A DNA stretch of 64,000 bases from Neopusillimonas maritima. GTDB lineage: Bacteria > Pseudomonadota > Gammaproteobacteria > Burkholderiales > Burkholderiaceae_B. The position numbers and the translations under genes were made by a program. The DNA lies in NCBI RefSeq assembly GCF_040930455.2, contig NZ_CP170494.1. One strand, written 5' to 3'. Below the pieces are notes generated by a model. It was not told where the DNA came from and searched no databases. It saw nothing but the letters and a program-made list of their open reading frames with translations. Positions 1 to 16,613 of the stretch are shown in pieces; the stretch's first letter is position 1; each line of letters starts with the position of its first letter.

Positions 1-725
1 GCCAAGGCGGCGGAATCAAAGGCGGTGCCAATCATCACTACCCCTTTTTCTTTTGCCGCCTGCAACGTACCCATTACGTTCTCATTGCCAATTGCCGAAA
101 CCACGTCAGCACCACTATTAATCATGCTGGCGGTAATTTCTTTGGCTTTGGCAATATCGGAGAACGAGCCCACATAAGCCGACATCACCTCAATATCTGG
201 GTTAATGCGTTGCGCACCTCGTTTGAAACCATCGTCATACTCTTGAATGGTGGGAACAGGAATGGCAGGAATATTGCCGATTTTTCCGCTTTCGGTCAGC
301 AATGCCGCAACTGCGCCCGCTATATAGCCCGCATCACCCCAGCGGTTGTCGAACGATGCCAGGTTAGGCGCCTCGGCAACCTTCGCGGTATTGATAATGA
401 ACCAGGTATCGGGAAAACGTTTATGAATTCGTTTGGCGGGGTCGGCAAACTGGAAGCCATGGCCGATCACAATGTCGTACCCATCACGCGCATAAGCAGA
501 CAACGCTTCCTGCGCTTCGGCAACCTGTGTGTTTTCGCGAATGGAAACCTGCAGGTTCGGATATTTCTCTTGAGCCTTTTTAATGCCTTCCGCTGCCGCA
601 CTGTTGAACGTGCCGTCGGTCACCGAACCCGGCAACACCAATGCCACTTTCAGTTTATCGGCCTGGGCATGCGACAAAACCGGCATAACCAGGAGACACA
701 TTGCCACCATAATGCTTCTTAACAT
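1..725 (-). CDS. BMP-family ABC transporter substrate-binding protein (partial)
   Basis: This leftward gene starts at the ATG at 723-725 behind a good ribosome site (ACGGAGG) and is still open at the left window edge, so the C-terminus is missing. Residues 1-22 form a signal peptide ending SHAQA. The mature part begins DKLKVALVLPGSVTDGTFN, the usual first strand of the basic membrane protein (BMP/PnrA-like) family, which binds nucleosides or other small solutes in the periplasm and delivers them to an ABC permease. Later segments (YDIVIGHGFQFADPAKR, GAVAALLTESGKIGNI, TASMINSGADVV) fit the two-lobe fold. It lies last in the hydantoinase operon within the window, so it probably imports that pathway's substrate. 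The permease and ATPase genes would be expected beyond the edge. The ligand cannot be read from the sequence. Confidence 0.85.
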   Translation of the reverse strand, partial: MLRSIMVAMCLLVMPVLSHAQADKLKVALVLPGSVTDGTFNSAAAEGIKKAQEKYPNLQVSIRENTQVAEAQEALSAYARDGYDIVIGHGFQFADPAKRIHKRFPDTWFIINTAKVAEAPNLASFDNRWGDAGYIAGAVAALLTESGKIGNIPAIPVPTIQEYDDGFKRGAQRINPDIEVMSAYVGSFSDIAKAKEITASMINSGADVVSAIGNENVMGTLQAAKEKGVVMIGTAFDSAAL

Positions 726-780
726 ACCAACCTCCGTAAATTTAAAGTGGGGGCAAAGCGCCCCCGAAACGGAACTACAT

Positions 781-1464
781 TCAAGCGTTTTGCTGCAAAC
801 GCTTCACAACCTCATCACTTGTCATGACATTGCCAAACTGCTGCACAATGTTCTCCAACGCCGCACGGTGCTCGTCATCGGATAGCGCTGCACAACAGTC
901 TTCCAGCATCGTGACCCTGAAATCCATCATCATTGCGTCGCGCGCCGTGGACTCACAACAAATATTGGTTTTAGTGCCGGCAATCAAAATGCTGTCGATC
1001 CCCAAGCTGCGCAATACGCGCTCTAAAGAAGACGAACCCGGAATAAGCGCGCTGTAGCGGTTTTTCACAATCACCATATCTTCCGGCCCGGTATCCAAAC
1101 CCGAATACACGGCCTGATTCTCAGGCGAATTGGCTTCAATGGTGCGCGCACGAATATCACCTGAAACAAAGTAGTTGTAGAACATGTCCCAATCACTTTC
1201 ACCCTTGAAATTGCTATTGGCATGCAGCACCCACATAACGGGCACGCCCAACTCACGCAACTTCGGCGTTAGCGCATTTAAATTCGGCACAATGCCCCGC
1301 GAAGATGCCACCTCTGCAGGTGCGCCCTCGTCGCAAAATGTGCCTTGCATATCAATCACGACCAGCGCGGTCTTCTTCGGATGATAGTCATCGAATACGT
1401 GTACTTTTCCACGTCGCTTCATCACGCGATCGATTACTTCCTGACGAACTCCAACTTTATGCAT
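781..1464 (-). CDS. isochorismatase-family cysteine hydrolase
   Basis: The 227-residue product has the isochorismatase/N-carbamoylsarcosine amidase fold. The catalytic triad is visible: Asp38 in VVIDMQ, Lys134 in VIVKNRYSAL and Cys169 in TNICCESTARDA, where the usual Val after the nucleophile is a second Cys. Such enzymes hydrolyse amides, ureido groups or vinyl ethers in the cytoplasm. The ATG follows GAGG with short spacing. It lies between the hydantoinase/zinc-ribbon genes upstream and the BMP binding protein downstream, on the same strand with gaps of about 35 and 55 bases. Its likely role is to hydrolyse an N-carbamoyl or amide intermediate made by the hydantoinase. The substrate is inferred from context only. 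Confidence 0.85.
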   Translation of the reverse strand: MHKVGVRQEVIDRVMKRRGKVHVFDDYHPKKTALVVIDMQGTFCDEGAPAEVASSRGIVPNLNALTPKLRELGVPVMWVLHANSNFKGESDWDMFYNYFVSGDIRARTIEANSPENQAVYSGLDTGPEDMVIVKNRYSALIPGSSSLERVLRSLGIDSILIAGTKTNICCESTARDAMMMDFRVTMLEDCCAALSDDEHRAALENIVQQFGNVMTSDEVVKRLQQNA

Positions 1465-1498
1465 AACCTCACCTAATAAAGAAATTTACTTTTCCGCG

Positions 1499-1786
1499 TT
1501 AAGGATTCACCACATCGTATAAATACGGGTCCTCCGGCAAACCTGTTTCGCTGTCCAGCAAATGACCGCATTCCGGGCAGGAAAACTCGCGCAGCTGTAG
1601 ATCGGGCTGCACGGATTTCGACCATCCATGCAGCCCCGCAACCGCTGCAACCTTTACAGGCACCTTGTCTTTCCAATGTGTTTCACCGCCGAACTCGACC
1701 AAGCCCGCACCACAAGAAGCGCAGCAAATAAACTGCCGGCCGGCTTTGTCGTCCAGGTTCAATGTGGGGGAAATTCGCTTACTCAT
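1499..1786 (-). CDS. small zinc-ribbon protein, acetone carboxylase gamma-subunit-like
   Basis: This is a 95-residue protein with two Cys pairs, C22xxC25 and C70xxC73, that can form one zinc ribbon. The conserved tail around DPYLYDVV resembles the acetone carboxylase gamma-subunit family, whose short members accompany hydantoinase A/B-type proteins. Its start overlaps the stop of the hydantoinase B gene by 4 bases (ATGA), so the two are translationally coupled and probably form one complex. With the A subunit broken, the complex may no longer work. The family match is from memory of the motif layout, so the exact assignment is moderate. Confidence 0.65.
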   Translation of the reverse strand: MSKRISPTLNLDDKAGRQFICCASCGAGLVEFGGETHWKDKVPVKVAAVAGLHGWSKSVQPDLQLREFSCPECGHLLDSETGLPEDPYLYDVVNP

Positions 1787-3603
1787 GCATGAACTCCTTG
1801 CTCGATACGGGACTGGCGCATGGATTGACGCAACGCGCGTGTTGCCTCCTCATCTGCTGAACCATCACGGATCACCACGCCATAAATTTTTTCTGCGGCC
1901 TCTGCGGAAAGAGTACGGGTAGCCACATCGCGCACGATTGATTCAACCGGCCGGGCTAACGGATCGCCCACGCCGCCGCCGCCATTCCAACGCAAATAGA
2001 AAGCATCGTCCTGTTTCAGCGGGAAAACCCCCCAACTAATCGGCTCTCGATTTCCGGTAAGCAACTCCGCGTCGGTTTGCTCGATGCGCGCACTTTCGGA
2101 TACCTCGACGCCGCCTTTGTAGAGCACATAATCATTCGCCGTACCCGGACCGCCCCCGGCCAGCCCATCGCTCATCGGGAATTTCGACCCTTTGCCCGAC
2201 AGTACAAAGTTAATCGCACCATCTGGGCTACCGTGCGGCACCACGGCAATTTCTCCGCCCAGACCGCCCCGGAACTCGCCCGAACCACCGGAATCGAGCA
2301 TGCGCCGGCGGAACAGATAGCGAATCGGGAAAGTGCCTTCCACCGTTTCAACGTTGGCCATGCGGGATATTGGGTTGGGCATTTCACCGCCGATATCCAC
2401 CCCATCACCGTACGTTTTCGCACCACCTGCACCGGCAAAGGTTTCGGTAAGAATGTCGATGGCCATGCGGCCTTCGCGATTGCGACCAAACATGAACACC
2501 GCAAAGTGATTGGCGTGCCACACCGACGTGGCTTCCTCTTTGTATTTCTCGCTCGCCGCCAGCATTTTGCCAATGGTGGAGCAAGCCGCGTTGTTGACCG
2601 ATTGAATGGCACCCACTGTGGCCACCGACACCGGTGCGGGACGCGTGCAATTCACAATCGTGCCCTCCGGCGCAATCATGCGTATCGGCTCAACCGCGCC
2701 CTGATTCCAGGTGATGTCGTAACACAGCAGTGGGAACAGGGGTGCAAACAAACCACCCAACGAAGCCCACTGCGTGCAGTTAACGCTATAGCGCGACTGC
2801 GGACTGGAACCGGTGAAGTCGAAAGTAAGCGTGTCGTCTTTCTTGGTCATGGTCAACAGCACCTTGGCCGTTTCCCCCAGGACATCAATGTACTGACGCG
2901 ACTGCCAGGAACCATCGGGCAACTCACGCAAGCGCTGGCGCAGTAATTGCTCCGACTGGTCAATCAACGTTTTGCCCACTTCATCCACCGCGTCGGCACC
3001 GTACTTGTCGATGAGCGCCAGCATACGTTCACCCGCCACGTTATTGCAGGCAATCAATGCACGCATATCCAGCGCCACCATTTCCGGGCTGCGCACCATG
3101 TTCAGGAAAGTATCCCAAACGTCCTGGCGCAACTCACCGCGGCTGACCAGCTTGATGCCGGGGCTGCTAAAGCCTTCGCTGTAGATGTCCACTGCATCGG
3201 GAGCGAACCCGCCGGGGTTCATGGCGCCGATGTCACATACGTGAACAAAGCACGCACTCCAGGCAACCAGCTTTCCTTCATGATGAATCGGGCGCAGCAG
3301 GTACACGTCCGACGTGTGCAGTGCCGCTGTATAAGGGTCATTCAGCATGTAAATGTCGCCCGGCTCAATCTGGCCTTCAAAACGACGAATAATCGCTTTG
3401 CATGCCTCGGCCGCACTGGTTAAATGGTGCAGGAACCCGACCCCGCCCATGAGCAAGGAACCGTCAGCGCGGTACAGACTAACCATCAGGTCATGGCCCT
3501 CATTGGTAATCGCACTGCCCGACACATGCTTAAGCGTGATGACCGCCTCTTCCACCACACGGAATAAACGGTGGCGAATAATGGAATATGTAATCGGATC
3601 CAT
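1783..3603 (-). CDS. hydantoinase B/oxoprolinase family protein
   Basis: A full-length 606-residue HyuB-type subunit. It begins MDPITYSIIRHRLFRVVEE, and the family blocks follow in order: GDIYMLNDPYTAALHTSDV, the FDFTGSSPQSRYSVNCT region, the VNNAACSTIGKML region and C-terminal GGLGGEIAVVPHGS and RWNGGGGVGDPLARP. HyuA and HyuB together carry out ATP-dependent opening of cyclic amides such as hydantoins or 5-oxoproline, or carboxylate related substrates. Only 2 bases separate it from the upstream hyuA remnant. This reading frame looks fully intact although its partner is broken, so either decay is recent or another HyuA serves it. Confidence 0.9.
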   Translation of the reverse strand: MDPITYSIIRHRLFRVVEEAVITLKHVSGSAITNEGHDLMVSLYRADGSLLMGGVGFLHHLTSAAEACKAIIRRFEGQIEPGDIYMLNDPYTAALHTSDVYLLRPIHHEGKLVAWSACFVHVCDIGAMNPGGFAPDAVDIYSEGFSSPGIKLVSRGELRQDVWDTFLNMVRSPEMVALDMRALIACNNVAGERMLALIDKYGADAVDEVGKTLIDQSEQLLRQRLRELPDGSWQSRQYIDVLGETAKVLLTMTKKDDTLTFDFTGSSPQSRYSVNCTQWASLGGLFAPLFPLLCYDITWNQGAVEPIRMIAPEGTIVNCTRPAPVSVATVGAIQSVNNAACSTIGKMLAASEKYKEEATSVWHANHFAVFMFGRNREGRMAIDILTETFAGAGGAKTYGDGVDIGGEMPNPISRMANVETVEGTFPIRYLFRRRMLDSGGSGEFRGGLGGEIAVVPHGSPDGAINFVLSGKGSKFPMSDGLAGGGPGTANDYVLYKGGVEVSESARIEQTDAELLTGNREPISWGVFPLKQDDAFYLRWNGGGGVGDPLARPVESIVRDVATRTLSAEAAEKIYGVVIRDGSADEEATRALRQSMRQSRIEQGVHA

Positions 3604-3605
3604 AA

Positions 3606-4767
3606 TCAGGCTCCTCCTTCCAGTTCAACAACAATGTTTCGGTACTCATCCATCATCGCTTTCTGACCCTGTTGCAACACGATGGTGGTGATAGGGGTAT
3701 GAATGACCGCGGGGCCGCTCAGGCGATTTCCGGGGGTGAGCTTGTCGAAGTTGTAGATGTCGGCGGGCGCGAGTTTGCCTTGCGCTTCCACAAAGATATC
3801 GCGCCGTCAGGCGGAACAACTTCATTTCGATACCTGCTTCGCGATAGGCAGACCCTTTACCATACTTTCTTTCGTATAACGCCTCGAAATCACTTAGTAA
3901 TTGCTCTAGGGCCTGCTGGTCCATCGGGGTTGCACCGCGAACCGTTGTGGTCAGCTCATGTACTACTTGGCGCGCATAATGTAAATCGACCGCCCACTCC
4001 AGGCGGATCTCATCATCTTTAAAGCCTTCCTGCTTAAGCTGCTCACGCGCTTCAGCCACCATGGGCTCGTAAATTCGATTAATTTCTTCCGGATCCGTGT
4101 CGGCGCGTAGCGTACGCGTTGTGGCATATTGATGGACGATATCGGCCGACAGCATGCCGCACGAACCACCAAAAGAATGCAGTGCGTAGTCGCGTGGATC
4201 CAGACCACGCTCAACGGTAATTTCTCGTATCAGGTCGGTAATCTGAGCCGACGCCAGCCGATAAATACCGATTGCGGCCTCTTCAACCGACATGTTCAGG
4301 GCTTGGCGACTTTTTCATCAAACGCCTTGCGTGCGGCATCCGGATTCAACTGGATCGAACCGCCCAGGAACGTGCTTGGGTCCATGTAGCCAACCAGCAT
4401 GAACACATCGGTTAACGTGGGTTCGGTACCACCCAGGCCATAACCACGTGAGGCTCCCCGGTTGCCTCATCGATGCTCACAATCGACCCGCCGCCCGCGC
4501 CAATCGATACCACTTCAATTTTCGGTGCAGTGTGGTGATAACGGTCGGCCGCTTCGTTGGCCGGCAGCAGGCCACCGTAGCCTTGCATCACCATGATCTG
4601 GCCTCTATACGCCGTCTGCGCCAGCTTCTGTTCCAGATCAGCCAGATAGCTTTGCGTAATTCTCCCGGCATAAGAATTGGCTCACCCGCCGCGAAAACTA
4701 CCGTATCCGTGCATGTGCCCCCAACATCTGTCGCAATGACATATTTGCGTCCTGCTGCTTCTTCCAT
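3606..4767 (-). pseudogene. hydantoinase A/oxoprolinase remnant, several deletions and frameshifts
   Basis: Pieces of a HyuA subunit (normally about 690 residues) are squeezed into about 1.16 kb. The start at 4765-4767 follows TGGAGG and gives the N-terminal ATPase motif IATDVGGTCTDTVVF. After about 35 codons the frame changes, and the next recognisable part is the mid-protein ITQSYLADLEQ / MVMQGYGGLLPANEAADRY block, so roughly 200 residues are missing. The SGPxGG motif normally following ADRYHHT is gone. GAGGGSIVSIDEATGEPHV then jumps in another frame to YGLGGTEPTLTDVFML, and SFGGS runs directly into CGMLSADI without the usual intervening segment. A last frameshift near 3790 separates LFRLTARYL from the tail LAPADIYNFDKLTPGN. 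It lies next to an IS21 insertion. The gene is almost certainly non-functional. Confidence 0.85.
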
Positions 4768-4787
4768 GCCTGTTCAGCCTCCATAGA

Positions 4788-4816
4788 ATGTGTAAAAACA
4801 CATGTAATGTTAGGTG
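4788..4816. promoter_or_regulatory. operator-like inverted repeat and left half of a palindrome split by the IS
   Basis: Bases 4788-4803 form a perfect palindrome, ATGTGT-AAAA-ACACAT. Bases 4803-4816 (TGTAATGTTAGGTG) are the left half of a second, 34-bp palindrome whose other half now lies at 7498-7517 across the insertion element. The site is 36-49 bases upstream of the hyuA start codon, where a repressor or activator site of the hydantoinase operon would be expected. The function is inferred from position. Confidence 0.5.
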
Positions 4817-4822
4817 TGTCAG

Positions 4823-4940
4823 TGATCGGTGTAATGGAACCACCTGTGATCGTAAATATAGGGCCAGTGATGATCGAAATTATCGAGCCAATCCGTGATC
4901 GAAATTATCGAGCCAGTTGGTGATCGTAAATATGGAGCCA
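4823..4940 (+). repeat. five 20-bp iterated repeats at the left IS21 end
   Basis: Copies start at 4823, 4847, 4871, 4896 and 4921 and follow the pattern TGATCGnAAnTATnGAGCCA. Two copies (4871, 4896) are identical: TGATCGAAATTATCGAGCCA. The spacing is 24-25 bases throughout, so all copies lie on nearly the same face of the helix after about two and a third turns each. IS21 ends are known to carry multiple transposase sites. Confidence 0.85.
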
Positions 4941-5020
4941 GCCCGGTAGGCTGATCCGACCCCCTCCGGTTTATTCAACGCCATACTTTTCCTGTCAGCC
5001 ACACGTTGCGGGAGAAGGAG

Positions 5021-6596
5021 ATGGCAAACCGGAGAATCGATATGCATGAATACAGGGAAGTCATTTACCGACTTCGACAGCAGCAAAGTGAGCGGACCAT
5101 TGCCCGCTCGGGGATCATGGGACGGCACAAGACCAACGAGATTGGCCAGATTGCCAGACTCCGAGGGTGGCTGGATCCAGAAACACCTTTGCCGGAACTG
5201 GCAGCCATTGAGCTGGCCTTGCGTGAGCACCGCACCCAGGCCAGCTTGCGTCCGGTTGGTCGGCAAAGCGGGTTAAGCACTGAGCACCTGGCACTGATTG
5301 CCCAATGGTTTGGGCACGGGGTCAATACGGTCGCGATCCATGCGGCCCTGCAGCGTGATCATGGCGTGCGATGCCACTACTCCTCGGTGCGTCGTGCCGT
5401 CAATAAACTCAAGGCCGCTGAGCCTCAGATTCGTCCCACGATGATTCTGGATTTCAAAGCTTGGAGAGGCGGCACAGGTCGACTTTGGTGCAGGTCCTTT
5501 CCTGCCAGACCCGGTCACCGGCAAGCCCAAGCGAACCTGGTTCTTTGTCATGACGCTGTGCGCCAGCCGCCACCAGTACGTAGAGTTTGTCTGGGACCAG
5601 ACCGTGGCCACGTGGTTGCGCTGTCACCAGCGTGCCTTTGAGTTCTTTGGCGCCACCCCGGCGCGGCTAATCATCGACAACCCCAAGTGCGCCATCACCA
5701 AGGCGGTGCTGCATGAGACTGAGGTGCAGCGTGCCTATGGGGAGCTTGCCCAAGGCTATGGATTTTTGATTGACCCGTGTCCCCCGGCCGATCCGCAGAA
5801 GAAAGGACGGGTCGAATCTGGGGTGAAGTACGTCAAGCGCAACTTTCTGCCCACGCGCCAGTTTCGTAACCTGGCAGACTTGAATGAGCAGGCCAAGGAT
5901 TGGGTGGTGAATGTAGCGGGGCAACGCACCCATGGCAGCACCTACGCCAAGCCACTGGAGCAATTTGAGCTGGAGCGCCCCTACCTGAAGCCATTGCCTG
6001 AGCGCAGGCCCGATCTTTATTGGTATGCGCAAGCGAAGGTTCATCGCGATTGTCATGTTCAGCATGAGCGGTGTTTGTACTCCGTCCCCTACCGTCTGGT
6101 GGGGCAGACGGTGCGGCTTCGGCTGTGCGCCTCGACCGTGGAGATATTTGATGGCCAGGATCTGGTGAGCACTCACCCGAGGGGGCAGCGCCCCGGGCAG
6201 CGTCGAACGATTGACGATCACATGCCTGAGGCCGCAGTCGCCTGGCTCATGCAGTCACCGGCCTGGTGTCGGGAGCAAGCCCAGGCGATTGGCCCACACT
6301 GTCATGCGCTGATCATGAATCTGTTCAGTGATCGTGTCTTGCAAAGGCTGCGCACGGTTCAGGGGTTGCTGCGGTTGCGCCAGGAGTTTGGTGACCGCTG
6401 GCTGGAGCTGGGTTGTCAGCGATGCGGTGTCGTGGACTCCATTTCCCCGAAGGTCATGCGCCATGTCATCGAACAGTTACAGCAAGAGGCCAAAGCCGGT
6501 TTGCTGCCCGACACTGATGGTGAATTGGCCGCCTCGTCCGCCTATCAAGGCAAGGGTCGCTTTGCCCGTGACACCCGCCAGATGATGTTGCAGTAA
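5021..6596 (+). pseudogene. istA: istA transposase, frameshifted
   Basis: This is an IS21 IstA transposase (DDE integrase) in two frames. The first part, from an ATG at 5021 or better 5042 (GGAG 7 bases upstream), has the N-terminal helix-turn-helix region (YREVIYRLRQQQSERTIAR) and runs to about 5455 in frame at ILDFK. The expected continuation, GEAAQVDFGAGPFLPDPVT, is in the frame used by the second part, which reads to the stop at 6596. One extra base between about 5456 and 5463 explains the break. The second part includes VEFVWDQTVATW, RLIIDNPKCAI and KKGRVESGVKYVKRNF, which carry later catalytic acidic residues. A programmed shift is unlikely because no slippery run is seen; a sequencing error remains possible. 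Confidence 0.85.
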
Positions 6597-6612
6597 GAGG
6601 AGAGCTGGCACC

Positions 6613-7392
6613 ATGAAACCAACTACTGCCACCCAATATCATCCAGAAGTCGCCCAACAGCTGCGCCTGCTTCGTCTCTCAGGCGTGACAGATTCGCTCG
6701 ACATCCGGATTCGGCAAGCGATCGACGAGAAGCTCAGCCACCTGGAGTTCCTGCAGATGCTCTTGGGTGATGAATTAGCCCGGCGCGATCAAACCCGAAG
6801 TGCGCTGCTGCTCAAGAAAGCCTCTTTGATTTCCAGCAAAACGATAGAGCAGTTCGACTTTGCCGCCTGCCCGACCCTCAACAGAAGCCTGGTCAGTGAC
6901 TTATTGACCTGTCGTTTCATGGGTGAGGCCTGCCCGGTGCTCATCTGTGGCCCGACCGGCACGGGCAAGAGTCATCTGGCGCAAGCCATTGGCCACCAGG
7001 CCATTCGTCAGGGCAAGGACGTGCTGTTTATCACCCAAAAGTCACTGCTTGGCCACCTGCACAAAGCCCGGATCACGGGTCACTACGATCGTAAGTTTGC
7101 CAGGCTGGCCAAGGTAAGCCTGCTCATCATTGATGACTACGGCCTGTATCCCATGACTTCGCCCCAGGATGAGGACTTCCACGAACTGGTTGCCCATCGC
7201 TATGAGCAGCGATCAACCATCATCACCAGCAACCTGGAGTTTGGTGAATGGGATCAGGCATTTGCCAGAAACAAATTGCTGGCCACGGCAACCCTGGATC
7301 GTTTGTTACACAACGCCTACCGACTGACTTTGCAGGGCAAGAGCTACCGAAAGCCTCGAGACGTTAAAAAAACAGACGTTGCGCGTGGGTAG
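6613..7392 (+). CDS. istB: IstB ATP-binding transposition helper
   Basis: A 259-residue AAA+ ATPase related to DnaA/DnaC. It has Walker A GPTGTGKSHLA and Walker B LLIIDDYGLYPM, followed by the IITSNLEFGEWDQAFARNK sensor-1 segment typical of IstB. It assists IstA in target selection and strand transfer. The start follows AAGAGGAGAG, 16 bases after the istA stop. The reading frame is intact and of the family's usual length. Confidence 0.95.
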   Translation: MKPTTATQYHPEVAQQLRLLRLSGVTDSLDIRIRQAIDEKLSHLEFLQMLLGDELARRDQTRSALLLKKASLISSKTIEQFDFAACPTLNRSLVSDLLTCRFMGEACPVLICGPTGTGKSHLAQAIGHQAIRQGKDVLFITQKSLLGHLHKARITGHYDRKFARLAKVSLLIIDDYGLYPMTSPQDEDFHELVAHRYEQRSTIITSNLEFGEWDQAFARNKLLATATLDRLLHNAYRLTLQGKSYRKPRDVKKTDVARG

Positions 7393-7442
7393 AAAACAGG
7401 CGATTATTGCGGTGCCGGAGGGAGTAAAAAACGATCAAAAAG

Positions 7443-7486
7443 TGGCTCCATAATTTCGACAACCGGTGGCTCCAATATTTCGATCA
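7443..7486 (-). repeat. two 20-bp repeats at the right IS21 end
   Basis: Read on the minus strand, 7467-7486 is TGATCGAAATATTGGAGCCA and 7443-7462 is TTGTCGAAATTATGGAGCCA, 24 bases apart like those at the left end. A third, very degenerate copy may lie at 7418-7437. They are probably IstA binding sites. Confidence 0.75.
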
Positions 7487-7497
7487 ATGACAAGGTG

Positions 7498-7517
7498 TTA
7501 TAACAGCTAACATTACA
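7498..7517. promoter_or_regulatory. right half of the palindrome split by the IS
   Basis: TTATAACAGCTAACATTACA completes a 34-bp palindrome when joined to 4803-4816. Its reverse complement matches the left part at every position but one symmetric pair. The centre, TGTTATAACA, is itself a perfect palindrome. It is now separated from the hyuA start by the 2.7-kb element. Confidence 0.6.
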
Positions 7518-7564
7518 CATAAAACATGGGGGTTTACGCTGTAAGGGGTTTTACGGATGACATG

Positions 7565-7597
7565 AAAAAACCCCGCCACCTTACGGTAAACGGGGTT
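7565..7597 (-). terminator. rho-independent terminator of rpoC
   Basis: On the minus strand AACCCCG is followed by a short loop, CGGGGTT and a run of T. It lies about 40 bases after the rpoC stop. A smaller GCCGGC/GCCGGC hairpin lies between them at about 7604-7620. Confidence 0.85.
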
Positions 7598-7633
7598 CTA
7601 AAGGCCGGAAAAAGCCGGCAAGTACTAACGAAA

Positions 7634-15999
<8,366 letters not shown>

Positions 16000-16114
16000 G
16001 AGCACTCCGACTCGAGGGGTTACATGGGCCGTCAACCACGGCCCCGGTTTACGACTCCAGAGAACCCGACTGGTTCAGAAAACACCACTGACAAGACGGG
16101 TTTTCTGGAGACGC

Positions 16115-16146
16115 AAAAGCCCGGGAAGGCCGAAACCTGCCCGGGC
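16115..16146 (-). terminator. hairpin/attenuator between rplL and rpoB
   Basis: On the minus strand GCCCGGG pairs with CCCGGGC across a 14-base loop and is followed by TTTTG. The T run is short, so partial read-through is expected. This position matches the known rplL–rpoB attenuator of proteobacteria, which lowers RNA polymerase relative to ribosomal protein output. The role here is inferred from position and structure. Confidence 0.7.
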
Positions 16147-16160
16147 GTACGGCAAAAGTC

Positions 16161-16541
16161 TTACTTAAGTTCGACTTTAGCACCAGCTTCTTCAAGCTTG
16201 GCTTTAGCAGCTTCAGCGTCTTCTTTGCTGGCACCTTCTTTAACTGCTTTAGGTGCGCCATCGACCATGTCTTTAGCTTCTTTCAGGCCAAGACCGGTGA
16301 TTTCACGAACAGCTTTAATCACGCTAACCTTGTTGGCGCCGACTTCGGCCAGAACAACGTCGAACTCAGTTTTTTCTTCAGCAGCGGCTGCGCCACCACC
16401 TGCAGCGGGAGCAGCAACAGCCACAGCGGCTGCGGCGGCGGACACGCCAAACTTTTCTTCCATTTCCGAGATGAGCTCGGACAACTCGAGAACGGTCAGA
16501 TTAGCGACCGCGTCGAGGATTTCTGCTTTGCTTAATGCCAT
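16161..16541 (-). CDS. rplL: 50S ribosomal protein L7/L12
   Basis: A 126-residue stalk protein. The N-terminal dimerisation part (MALSKAEILDAVANLTVLE) is followed by an alanine-rich hinge, residues about 37-57, and the C-terminal factor-binding domain with KTEFDVVL, KVSVIKAVRE and GLGLKEAKDMVDGAP. It recruits translation GTPases to the ribosome. It lies 70 bases after rplJ. Confidence 0.99.
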   Translation of the reverse strand: MALSKAEILDAVANLTVLELSELISEMEEKFGVSAAAAAVAVAAPAAGGGAAAAEEKTEFDVVLAEVGANKVSVIKAVREITGLGLKEAKDMVDGAPKAVKEGASKEDAEAAKAKLEEAGAKVELK

Positions 16542-16613
16542 TTCTAGAACTCCAAAATTGAATAATTTCCAGGGTTGGGTATCGCTGTGTCGTTCGACTC
16601 AGTTTCCAACTGC

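Larger units (their letters stand above)
4817..7492 (+). mobile_element. IS21-family insertion sequence
   Basis: The element is 2676 bp and carries istA and istB in the usual order. The ends are related inverted sequences: the left starts TGTCAGTGATCG and the right, read inward on the other strand, starts TGTCATTGATCG, and the similarity extends about 28 bases. A 5-bp direct repeat, AGGTG, flanks it (4812-4816 and 7493-7497), which is the expected target duplication for this family. Each end carries a series of 20-bp repeats. The istA frameshift suggests that this copy is not autonomous. It separates the rpoC terminator from the hydantoinase operon promoter region. Confidence 0.93.

Noticed and set aside
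4823..4940. Regularly spaced repeats as a CRISPR array
   Set aside because: The repeats are only 20 bp with 4-5-bp gaps instead of spacer-length sequences, and they match IS21 terminal repeats.
5456..5463. Programmed frameshift in istA
   Set aside because: No slippery heptamer or downstream structure is evident, and IS21 transposases are normally made from one frame.
4803..7517. The split palindrome as a transcription terminator
   Set aside because: It has no T run on either strand, is AT-rich, and sits upstream of hyuA rather than after a gene; a real rpoC terminator is at 7565.
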